DNA of 64,000 bases, from the NCBI RefSeq assembly GCF_019599465.1, contig NZ_RKLR01000001.1:124001-188000 (forward strand), given 5' to 3'. Below are positions 42,489-49,512 of the stretch, in pieces. The number at the start of each line of letters is the position of its first letter. Positions within the stretch are counted from its first letter, which is position 1. A model generated the notes under the pieces. The model was not told the origin of the DNA and did no database searches. It saw nothing but the letters and a program-made list of their open reading frames with translations. Origin of the DNA: Haloarcula rubra (GTDB lineage Archaea; Halobacteriota; Halobacteria; Halobacteriales; Haloarculaceae). The translations under genes were made by a program, and so were the position numbers.

Positions 42489-43613
42489 ATGACCGAATTC
42501 TCCAGCCGCGTCGAACAGGTATCCATCTCGGGCATCCGCGAGGTGTTCGAGGCCGCGGGCGAGGACGCCATCAACCTCGGCCTCGGGCAACCGGACTTCC
42601 CGACGCCGGACCACGCTCGCGAGGCCGCCGTCGACGCCATCCGGTCGGGCAAGGTCGACGCCTACACGTCGAACAAGGGGACCCGCGAACTCCGCGAGGC
42701 CATCGCCGCGAAGCACGACCGGGACAACGACCTAGAGGTCGACCCCGAGGACGTCATCGCCACCTCCGGCGGGAGCGAAGCCCTCCACATCGCGCTGGAG
42801 GCCCACGTAAACGAGGGCGAGGAGGTCGTCTTCCCGGACCCCGGGTTCGTCTCGTACGACGCGCTGACCCACCTCGCTGGCGGGACGCCCAACCCCGTCG
42901 GTCTGCGCGAGGACCTGACGATGGACCCCGCGACGGTCGAGGACGCCATCACCGAGGACACCGCGGCGTTCGTCGTCAACTCGCCGGCCAACCCGACCGG
43001 CGCCGTCCAGTCGCCCGAGGACATGCGCGAGTTCGCCCGCATCGCGAGCGACCACGACGTGCTCTGTATCTCCGACGAGGTGTACGAGCATCAGGTGTTC
43101 GAGGGCGAGCACCGTTCCCCGGCGGAGTTCGACGATACGGGCAACGTCGTCGTCGTCAACGCCTGCTCGAAGGCGTACTCGATGACCGGGTGGCGCCTCG
43201 GGTGGGTCACCGGGTCGAACGAACGCATCGAGCGGATGCTCCGGGTCCACCAGTACGCACAGGCCTGTGCCTCCGCGCCGGCCCAGTACGCCGCCGAGGC
43301 GGCACTCACCGGCCCGCAGGAGCCAGTCGCGGAGATGCGTGAGGCCTTCGAGGAGCGCCGCGACGTCCTCTTGGCGGGCTTCGAGGAGATGGGGCTGGAG
43401 TGTCCCACGCCGAAGGGGGCGTTCTACGCGATGCCGAAGGTGCCCGAGGGCTGGGTCGAGGAAGTCATCGACCGCGGCGTCGTCGTCGTCCCCGGCGACG
43501 CCTTCGGCGAGAACGGCGACGGCTACGCCCGTATCTCCTACGCGACGGACCTGGAGACGCTGAAGGAGGCCATCGACGTCATGGCCGAGGCGACGGCGGC
43601 GGTTCGGGAGTAG
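42489..43613 (+). CDS. Class I/II PLP-dependent aminotransferase
   Basis: A 374-aa fold-type I aminotransferase of the AAT-I-gamma/aspartate aminotransferase type. 'NLGLGQPDFPTP', 'YTSNKGTRELREAIA', 'SPANPTGA' (carboxylate-binding Asn), 'ISDEVYEHQVF' and the PLP-lysine motif 'ACSKAYSMTGWRLGW' are all present, as is the C-terminal 'ARISYATDLETLKEA' Arg. Substrates probably include aspartate, glutamate or aromatic/branched amino acids. The ATG at 42489 is preferred; upstream in-frame codons lie in the intergenic gap. Confidence 0.93.
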   Translation: MTEFSSRVEQVSISGIREVFEAAGEDAINLGLGQPDFPTPDHAREAAVDAIRSGKVDAYTSNKGTRELREAIAAKHDRDNDLEVDPEDVIATSGGSEALHIALEAHVNEGEEVVFPDPGFVSYDALTHLAGGTPNPVGLREDLTMDPATVEDAITEDTAAFVVNSPANPTGAVQSPEDMREFARIASDHDVLCISDEVYEHQVFEGEHRSPAEFDDTGNVVVVNACSKAYSMTGWRLGWVTGSNERIERMLRVHQYAQACASAPAQYAAEAALTGPQEPVAEMREAFEERRDVLLAGFEEMGLECPTPKGAFYAMPKVPEGWVEEVIDRGVVVVPGDAFGENGDGYARISYATDLETLKEAIDVMAEATAAVRE

Positions 43614-43792
43614 TCCCGAAATTGGTACGGTCTCGGTAGAGAGTTGCAAGAACGGTTTTCAGGGTCGCTGTCCTCGGTTCGAGCGAACTCGCCGTGGGCC
43701 ACGTACACGACAGCGACCGGCGGGACGCCGGCGAGCGGACCGCCGAGAGACAGACCTTTGAGACAGGCACGAGCAGTCAGGATACGAGAGGG

Positions 43793-44071
43793 ATGGAGAA
43801 AGCGCTCTGGTACCTGCTGACGGCGACGCGTGGCGGTGCCAACAGGGCGCGCATCATCGACGCCCTCACGGAGCGACCGATGAACGCGAACGAACTCGCC
43901 GACGAACTGGACGTGGGCTACAAGACGATACGCCACCACATGGAGCAACTCGAAGAGCACGACGTGGTCGAGTCCGGCGACGAGGACTACGCCAAACTGT
44001 ACTTCCTCACCGACCGGTTCGACCAGTATCGGGACACCTTCGAGGACATCGTGGAGCAGATGGACACATGA
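43793..44071 (+). CDS. Winged-helix (ArsR-like) transcription regulator
   Basis: A 92-aa DNA-binding protein. 'LLTATRGGANRARIIDALTERPMNANELADELDVGYKTIRHHMEQLEEHDVV' in pieces forms one ArsR-type winged helix (recognition helix 'GYKTIRHHMEQL'), followed by 'YFLTDRFDQY' wing and tail. A single-domain haloarchaeal family often paired with a small membrane protein. Only a 13-codon ORF separates it from the membrane protein at 44109, and all three junctions are ATGA-type overlaps. Confidence 0.9.
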   Translation: MEKALWYLLTATRGGANRARIIDALTERPMNANELADELDVGYKTIRHHMEQLEEHDVVESGDEDYAKLYFLTDRFDQYRDTFEDIVEQMDT

Positions 44072-44109
44072 GCGACAGCACAGACGGACGGCAGGAGGTC
44101 GAGGGCTGA
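44068..44109 (+). other. 13-codon ORF between the ArsR-like regulator and its membrane partner
   Basis: ATG at 44068 overlaps the regulator stop and its TGA (44107-44109) overlaps the ATG of the next gene. It encodes only MSDSTDGRQEVEG. It could be a coupling peptide that carries ribosomes across the gap or the remnant of an N-terminus; no function is claimed. Confidence 0.35.
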
Positions 44110-44405
44110 TGGCGATGGGGACCCTCATCACCGCCGCGGCGGTACTCGCGGGCGTCAACGTCCTCCTGTTGTTGCCGTTGCTCGGGGTCTGGGTGCGAAA
44201 CTACGCGACCTTCCGGACCGGACTGGTCGCCGGACTGGTGGCGTTCGCCGTCGCGATGCTCGTCGAGAACGCCGTCGCGCTGTACTTCTTCTTCTCGATG
44301 CAGAGCTTCTACGCCGGCGACCCACACGTCCAGCAGGCCGTCCTCGTGTTGCGAGCGCTCCAGTTCGTCGCCATCGCCGGCCTGAGTTACACGACGCTCC
44401 GGTAG
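44109..44405 (+). CDS. Small three-helix membrane protein, partner of the HTH regulator
   Basis: A 98-aa protein with three hydrophobic segments ('LITAAAVLAGVNVLLLLPLLGVWV', 'LVAGLVAFAVAMLVENAVALYFFF' and 'VLRALQFVAIAGLSYTTL', each read approximately). ATG 44109 overlaps the stop of the 13-codon ORF; ATG 44115 is an alternative. Function unknown. The fixed adjacency to a one-domain winged-helix protein suggests that it senses or transmits an envelope signal to the regulator, but this is inference. Confidence 0.75.
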   Translation: MAMGTLITAAAVLAGVNVLLLLPLLGVWVRNYATFRTGLVAGLVAFAVAMLVENAVALYFFFSMQSFYAGDPHVQQAVLVLRALQFVAIAGLSYTTLR

Positions 44406-44465
44406 CTGTCGTCGATATTGCAGTAGCCGAAGGGTCGATAGGGGTCCGACCCGTACGGTGGTTCG

Positions 44466-44837
44466 ATGGACCACCTCGCCCCGTCGAACGTCCCGGTCTA
44501 CGCGACGCCCGACGAGCAACAGGCAATCTGGGAGCGCTGTGCGAACCGCGGCCACCCCGTCGTCGCCGTCCGGGCGGCGACGCGCGGGTACATCGTCCGC
44601 TACGACCTCCAGCACTTGGACGAACAGCTCTCGGCGGCCACGCTCCAGCGGTTGCGCGACCGGGTTCGCTCCCGTCGTCCGTACCCGACGGGGACCGACC
44701 CCATCTCCGAGACCGAAGGCGTCGGCGGGGAGGCCGGGCCCGTCTCGGGCGAACTACACACGTCGAGCGAGGGCGACGGCCGAGACCTCGCGTCCCACAT
44801 CTCACAGTTCGTGCTGGACCGCGACAACTGGCGGTAG
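44466..44837 (+). CDS. Conserved haloarchaeal hypothetical protein
   Basis: A 123-aa soluble protein with no membrane segments. It opens 'MDHLAPSNVPVYATPDEQQ' and ends 'LASHISQFVLDRDNWR'; the middle has a beta-strand pair ('PVVAVRAATRGYIVRYDLQHL') and an Arg-rich helix. I do not recognise a domain. Codon usage and conserved-looking aromatic termini support a real gene. The downstream UbiA-family gene has its own promoter. Confidence 0.7.
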   Translation: MDHLAPSNVPVYATPDEQQAIWERCANRGHPVVAVRAATRGYIVRYDLQHLDEQLSAATLQRLRDRVRSRRPYPTGTDPISETEGVGGEAGPVSGELHTSSEGDGRDLASHISQFVLDRDNWR

Positions 44838-44863
44838 GGCCCGCCGAGACAGAGCCGCACGAG

Positions 44864-44871
44864 ACTTTTTG
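44864..44871 (+). promoter_or_regulatory. TATA-like box of the UbiA-family gene
   Basis: ACTTTTTG is centred about 28 bp before ATG 44896. Confidence 0.45.
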
Positions 44872-44895
44872 CCACGTCGGGCCCTGTGTCGTCGT

Positions 44896-45750
44896 ATGGC
44901 AGTCGCCCGACACGAGTCCGGCCCCGTCGCGGCGGGCAGAGCCCTCGCCTCACAGGTACACCCCGTGTTCATGCTCCCACCGCTGGCGACGTCGCTGTTC
45001 GGCGCGTTGCTCGCGGGCGAAGTCACGGTCGCCGTCGCCGCGCTCCACGCCGCGGCGATGTTCTTCGCCGTCTACACCGCCCACGTCAAGGACGGCTACG
45101 TCGACTTCCACGTCCGCGGGGAGGACGACGACCACCCGCTGACGGTCGGCGGGTGTCGCGGCGCACTCGTCGGCGCCGGAGTCGGCTTTCTGACCTGCAC
45201 GGTCGGCCTCTGGCTGTTCGTCGGCCCGGGCGCCGCCCTCCTGACACTCCCGACGTGGGTCATCGGCTACACGCACGCGCCGCAACTCGACCTCAACCCA
45301 GTGGGGGCGACGATGGGCTATCCGACCGGCATCGCGCTGGCGTTACTGGGCGGGTACTACGCGCAGGCCTCGGCACTCAGCCCGCGAGTACTGGGGCTGG
45401 CCGCCGTCTTCCTCGCGTTGCTGACCGGCATCAAGATAATCGACGACGAGAAGGACTACGACTACGACCGCTCCATCGACAAACGGACCGTCGCGGTGGT
45501 GTTGGGGCCCCGACGAGCGCGGCAACTGGCCCGGTCGCTGCTCGTCGCGGCGATGGTCGGCGTCGTCGGCCTCGCGTTCACGCTGCCCGGGGTCCCCCCG
45601 ACGGCGGCGGGTGCGGCCGTCGTGTTCGGCGTAGTCGCCGCCGTCGCCCACCGCGCGGAGTCGGAGCTGGCGACGAAGTTGCTCATTCGCGGTTCGTACC
45701 TCTTTCTGGCGGTGCTCGTGGCCGCGGTGTGGTTCCGGCCGCTCGGGTGA
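44896..45750 (+). CDS. UbiA-family prenyltransferase
   Basis: A 284-aa intramembrane prenyltransferase with eight or nine helices. The second Asp-rich motif is clear: 'GIKIIDDEKDYDYDRSIDKRT' region (D-D-x-x-D-x-x-x-D). The first, normally N-D-x-x-D-x-x-x-D, is replaced by 'HVKDGYVDFHVRGEDDDHP', with acidic residues in a different spacing. UbiA enzymes transfer prenyl chains in quinone, haem or archaeal lipid synthesis; the acceptor here is unknown. A menaquinone or lipid role would be the default, but the unusual first motif sets it apart. Confidence 0.85.
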   Translation: MAVARHESGPVAAGRALASQVHPVFMLPPLATSLFGALLAGEVTVAVAALHAAAMFFAVYTAHVKDGYVDFHVRGEDDDHPLTVGGCRGALVGAGVGFLTCTVGLWLFVGPGAALLTLPTWVIGYTHAPQLDLNPVGATMGYPTGIALALLGGYYAQASALSPRVLGLAAVFLALLTGIKIIDDEKDYDYDRSIDKRTVAVVLGPRRARQLARSLLVAAMVGVVGLAFTLPGVPPTAAGAAVVFGVVAAVAHRAESELATKLLIRGSYLFLAVLVAAVWFRPLG

Positions 45751-45849
45751 GTCGAGCGCGGTCGTCGGTCGGTCCTCTGCCGCGACCGTCCCGTGATTCG
45801 CGCGTCTCTCACGGCCAGTGAACCGGCGCTCGCGTCGGTCGAAGTTCTA

Positions 45850-47976
45850 CTAATCGTCCGTCTCGCCCTCGTCTGCTGTTTCTGCCTCGGTCGGCGCCTC
45901 TGTCTCAGTCGGGGCCTCGGTTTCCGTCTCAGTCGGTGTCGGCGTTTCTGTCTCGGTTGGTGTCGATGTCTCGGTCGGCGTCTCGGTTTCAGTCTCAGTC
46001 GGTGTCGGTGTCTCCGTTTCCGTCTCTGTTGGTGTTTCCGTCTCTGTCTTGGTCGGTGACGCCGTTTCCGTCTCTGTCTCAGTGGGCGTCTCGGTTGGTG
46101 TCGGCGTGTCGTCCTCTGTCGGCGTCCCGGTTTCCGTCTCCTGTTCTATCTGAACCGCCGAATCAGTCTCTGTCTCTGCAGGTATCTCGGTCCCCGTCTC
46201 GGTTGGACTGGAAGTATCTGTCCCGGTGGCCGTCGGCGTTTCAGTCTCTGTCTCGGTTTCGGTGGGTGTCGACGTCGGTGCAGGGGACGGCGGAGGTGTA
46301 CTCGATTCCGTCGGCGTCGGCTCAGGTGTCGCCGTCGACGAGTCGGATGCTGACCCTCCCGCGTCCATGGTTGGCGTTTGGGTGAGTGTCGGCGTGTCAG
46401 TTCTGCTCGGCGTCTCCGACGCCGGTTCCGTCGCCGTCGTTGTCGGCGTCCGGGTCCCCGTCGACGACTCCGCAGGAGTGGCAGTCCGCGTCGTGGTCGG
46501 AACCGGCGTCGCAGTCGACGTCTCTGCCGGAGTCGCCGTCGGGGCCGATTCGGTGGCCTGAGATTCGGACCCCGAGTCGGCCGACGTCGGTGCCTCGGTC
46601 GCCGTGGATTCGGTCTGCGTCACGGACGCGTCTTCGTCCCGAATTTCGCTCTGTGACGTCTGCTGTTCGGTCGCCGTAGATTCGGCCGTCGTAGCGGTCG
46701 CCTCCGTGGTCGACGTGGCGGCCCCTCCCGCTGTCGACGTCCCGGTCGGAGTCTCGCTCTCGGTGGGTGACGCTGCCCCGGTCGTGGTCCGGGTCGGTGA
46801 CCCCGTCGGTGCTGACGTCGCCGTGGCACCAGCGTCGTCGACCGTCTGTGTAGGGCTCGAACCGTCAGTCCGCGTCTGTGACTCGGTCGCCGTCGTGTCG
46901 TCTGTCGGTGTTGCCGTCGCCGTCTCACTCGGCGTCGGAGCCGACACTTCTGGTGGTGGGTCCGAAGACGAGTCGGTCTCGTCCGTGGACTGTGTCTCCG
47001 ACGAGGTCGTCTCGGGGGACGACGTCGTGACTGGCGAGTCCTCCGACGGAGACTCCGTCGACGAGTCTGGCTGTCGGTCGGCGGACGCAGTGGCCGTATC
47101 GACGGGAGTCGCGGTCGGGGTCGTCGGCGCTTCGCTCTGAGTCGGAGAGTCGGTCTCGGTCCGTGCCGACGTCGGCGTGACGTCTCCCTCCGGCGTCGGC
47201 TCTCTGGACACCACGTCGAGGAGGCTCGCCGTCGACTCGGACTCGGGTGTGCGCGTCTCATCTAGCTGAGTCGTGTCGACGCTCTGGGACGCCACCTGTT
47301 CGGTGCTGCTGTCGGTGCGGGTGTCCGTCTGCTGCTCGGTAGTCCCTCCCGAGTCCTGTGTGTCGGCGTCGCTGTCGCCGCCATCCGACGACGAGTCGGC
47401 GTCACTAGTCTGGGTCGCCGTCGTGGTCGTCTCGGACTGGTTCGTGCCGCCGAAACTGTCGCCGATGTCCTGCACTCGCTCGATGGATCCCTGGATGGTC
47501 TCGGCGAGGGTGTCCTGGAGGCTGCCGCCGCTGCATTCGACGTTGACGGTTCTGTCCAGCGACACCTCGACGCCGCTGCCCGTCGCGCGTATCTCGACCG
47601 TGACCGTCTCCGTGGCACCGCTCTCGCTACAACTGACGTCGGCGACGAGAGCACCGGTCTCGCCGCTGTCGAGCGAGCCCGGTTTCTCGAAGTTCGTCAG
47701 TCGGACGCCGCCGTCGGTTTCGTTCGTGACGGTCAGGTCGAGTTCGAGGGCCCTCCCGAACCGGTTGGTGAACGACGCGAGCGTCACGTCGGAACTGCCG
47801 TTCCCGTCGACGGTGACCCGGTCGTGTGCGATGCCCAGATACGCGTTCTCGTCCTCGACGACGGCCGCGGTCAGCCCCCGCCCGGCGGTCACGCTGCTGA
47901 ACGCGCCGCTCTGTGCCAGCAGCGACGCGAACACCACCAGCGCGCCGACGGCGAGGACGAGTCGGCGTCGCCTCAT
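45850..47976 (-). CDS. Large Thr/Glu-repeat exported protein with TasA-like N-terminus
   Basis: A 708-aa surface protein. A basic n-region and hydrophobic helix (1-26, 'MRRRRLVLAVGALVVFASLL') precede 'GAFSSVTAGRGL' and 'DENAYLGI', the same pattern as the small SipW-type protein at 48893 ('GAFESANATRGV', 'DANAYLKL'). A beta-rich domain (about 30-150) containing 'RTVNVECSGG' follows. From about residue 175 onward the chain is almost only T, S, E, P and A, ending in dense E-T-E-T-P-T repeats. No cell-wall or PGF-type sorting tail is seen. Likely heavily O-glycosylated stalk or matrix protein. The start overlaps the stop of the regulator gene by four bases. Confidence 0.85.
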   Translation of the reverse strand: MRRRRLVLAVGALVVFASLLAQSGAFSSVTAGRGLTAAVVEDENAYLGIAHDRVTVDGNGSSDVTLASFTNRFGRALELDLTVTNETDGGVRLTNFEKPGSLDSGETGALVADVSCSESGATETVTVEIRATGSGVEVSLDRTVNVECSGGSLQDTLAETIQGSIERVQDIGDSFGGTNQSETTTTATQTSDADSSSDGGDSDADTQDSGGTTEQQTDTRTDSSTEQVASQSVDTTQLDETRTPESESTASLLDVVSREPTPEGDVTPTSARTETDSPTQSEAPTTPTATPVDTATASADRQPDSSTESPSEDSPVTTSSPETTSSETQSTDETDSSSDPPPEVSAPTPSETATATPTDDTTATESQTRTDGSSPTQTVDDAGATATSAPTGSPTRTTTGAASPTESETPTGTSTAGGAATSTTEATATTAESTATEQQTSQSEIRDEDASVTQTESTATEAPTSADSGSESQATESAPTATPAETSTATPVPTTTRTATPAESSTGTRTPTTTATEPASETPSRTDTPTLTQTPTMDAGGSASDSSTATPEPTPTESSTPPPSPAPTSTPTETETETETPTATGTDTSSPTETGTEIPAETETDSAVQIEQETETGTPTEDDTPTPTETPTETETETASPTKTETETPTETETETPTPTETETETPTETSTPTETETPTPTETETEAPTETEAPTEAETADEGETDD
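45870..46275 (-). repeat. Low-complexity Thr-Glu-Thr-Pro codon repeats
   Basis: In-frame short tandem repeats encode E-T-E-T-P-T units of variable length at the 3' end of the 708-aa gene. On the plus strand they read as repeated 'gtctcggtc' and 'ggtgtc' words. Unit lengths are irregular, consistent with slippage or recombination, and different from CRISPR repeat-spacer structure. Confidence 0.85.
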
Positions 47977-48566
47977 CGCTCGCGCACCTCTGGTGGCTCG
48001 GCCGTACTCCCGAGGCGTAGCTGCGAGTGATTGAGGTAGGTGTGTACGACCGCGGAGACGAAGACGGCGACGACGAGGAACAGCGCACAGGAGAGGTCAG
48101 GTACCCGACCGAGCGGACCGAGGTCGGCCCACGCGGCCGTGACGACGACCAGCCCGAGCGTGGAGAGCGCGAGGTAGTATCGGCTCCACGGCACGTCCAC
48201 GCCGGGGACGACGTCGAGATACACCTCCAGGTCGGCGACGGCGTCGGCGAGTTCGACGGTCTCCCGGCGGTTGTCGTACTGTACGAACCCGCTGGCGTCC
48301 ATCTTCGGCAGGTGATGCTGGTGGAGCGCAGTCTTGACGCGCTTCGTCTCGGCCGAGGTCAGTTCCCCGACGGCCTTCTCGTTCTCCCACGCCGCGACGT
48401 GTTCCGCGAGTTCGCGGAGGTACACGCGCCGTGCCTGTTGCTTGAGATAGTGGAAGACGAACCGCCTGCGTTCGTTGCTCAGTATCTCGAAGACGGTGTT
48501 TTCGGAGGGTGGCTGATCCGCGCTGCCCTGCTGTGGTCTGGATGGTTCGACGTCGACTTCGCTCAT
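47973..48566 (-). CDS. DUF7344-type HTH regulator with membrane anchor, surface-module copy
   Basis: A 197-aa protein. Winged-helix region (about 20-110): 'ENTVFEILSNERRRFVFHYLKQ', 'LRELAEHVAAWEN', 'AETKRVKTALHQHHLPKMDASGFVQYD' in pieces; then two hydrophobic helices (about 130-150 and 155-180). It is a paralogue of 24048-24617, with the same 'NERRR' and 'HLPKMD/HLPRMD' motifs. ATG 48566 gives the shortest credible N-terminus. It overlaps the Thr-rich protein gene and is divergent from the SipW-type gene, so it may control both through the intervening dyad. Confidence 0.85.
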   Translation of the reverse strand: MSEVDVEPSRPQQGSADQPPSENTVFEILSNERRRFVFHYLKQQARRVYLRELAEHVAAWENEKAVGELTSAETKRVKTALHQHHLPKMDASGFVQYDNRRETVELADAVADLEVYLDVVPGVDVPWSRYYLALSTLGLVVVTAAWADLGPLGRVPDLSCALFLVVAVFVSAVVHTYLNHSQLRLGSTAEPPEVRER

Positions 48567-48892
48567 GATTGGGTCCGTTGACCCCGCGTCAACGCTGCCG
48601 AATCTCACCACAGGGAGGGGACTTAGTTAGATAGATGACATATAGGAATATCCCGAGGTTGTCTCGTTTTAATAGTCGGTAAACTATTACCGGCCGAACA
48701 TACGGTCGGGTTACCGATTCGAAAAGACGGATTGCAGGCCTCAGTACCCTATTTCACCGCTGCAACCGGCGTCTGCATGCTGCGGCCCGCATATACCAAA
48801 GGTGTGATACGATGATGGTGGAAGTGAGCACACTGGAAGCGAATGTTGGTGACGTGATTGGTCGTACGGGTGTGCACAAGGAGCACAAGACA
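48567..48892. promoter_or_regulatory. Divergent intergenic region with nested dyads and two TATA-like boxes
   Basis: A 326-base gap without a gene. For the minus-strand regulator, a TATA-like CCTATATG lies near 48638-48646. For the plus strand, GCATATACC lies at 48789-48797, giving a leader of about 70 nt before ATG 48893. Between them are TAATAG/CTATTA (48670-48675 and 48684-48689) and, nested within, GGTAA/TTACC (48678-48682 and 48687-48691), a plausible operator. An in-frame ATG at 48812 upstream of the SipW-type gene is not favoured. Confidence 0.55.
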
Positions 48893-49378
48893 ATGCAACG
48901 ACGCAAATTCCTCATCGGAATGGGATCGCTCGCCGCTGGTTCAGCGGCTGCAATAGGTACTGGTGCGTTTGAGAGTGCCAACGCAACACGTGGTGTGAGT
49001 GTAAGTCTGGCTGCAGACGCCAATGCTTATCTTAAACTCACTGCCGACGACGAATACGTCACAAACGATAGTGGGACTGGAACCCTGACAGTTGATTTAG
49101 GTGGGCCGACGACCGATGAAGGAGGTCAAGGATTCAACGACAACGCCGTGACGGTAGTGAATACTATCAACATCCAAAACCAGGGCGGGAATCAAAAAAC
49201 AGTTAATATTGATCTCGTTGACAACACTGGTTCAGGTATCCAAGCGGCGCTCAACGGTGATCCCACCTTAGGCCCTGGTGGCTCAGTAAGTGATGCGGTA
49301 CAATTCACGGTCGATACAAAGAACGCAAACCCTGAGAACTCCGGTGGTAACATAGTCATCAAAGCGCAAGAAGTATAA
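48893..49378 (+). CDS. SipW-type exported protein (DUF1102/TasA-camelysin-like)
   Basis: A 161-aa protein. The N-terminus 'MQRRKFLIGMGSLAAGSAAA' and 'GTGAFESANATRGV' is the form found in haloarchaeal DUF1102 and SipW-dependent proteins; cleavage is expected near 'ESANA'. A beta-sandwich domain follows ('DANAYLKLTADD', 'VTVVNTINIQNQGGNQKTVNIDL' in pieces), ending 'GNIVIKAQEV'. TasA/camelysin relatives form extracellular fibres, including bundling pili in Pyrobaculum (from memory). The gene is conspicuously AT-richer than its neighbours, with many A/T third positions. The signal peptidase follows at 49513. Confidence 0.85.
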   Translation: MQRRKFLIGMGSLAAGSAAAIGTGAFESANATRGVSVSLAADANAYLKLTADDEYVTNDSGTGTLTVDLGGPTTDEGGQGFNDNAVTVVNTINIQNQGGNQKTVNIDLVDNTGSGIQAALNGDPTLGPGGSVSDAVQFTVDTKNANPENSGGNIVIKAQEV

Positions 49379-49483
49379 CATTATCCAGATTACTATAATC
49401 ATCCCAATAGGTATTTAATTCATAAATTTTTGAACTATATACTTCACTTATATACTATCCAAATCTACGTACGGCCGTTCGGA

Positions 49484-49490
49484 ACTTAAA
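49484..49490 (+). promoter_or_regulatory. TATA-like box of the signal peptidase gene
   Basis: ACTTAAA is centred 26 bp before ATG 49513, implying a leaderless transcript separate from the SipW-type gene. The surrounding 49379-49512 stretch is strongly AT-rich and holds no ORF. Confidence 0.5.
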
Positions 49491-49512
49491 CATCTATCTA
49501 AGTCATTAGGCC

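Noticed and set aside
45850-46300. Regular short repeats that resemble a CRISPR array
   Set aside because: They are in-frame Thr/Glu/Pro codons with irregular units and no unique spacers; no cas genes are nearby.
48812-48892. Upstream ATG-ATG start extending the SipW-type protein by 27 residues
   Set aside because: It would bury the signal peptide behind a hydrophilic extension; ATG 48893 gives the family-typical start.
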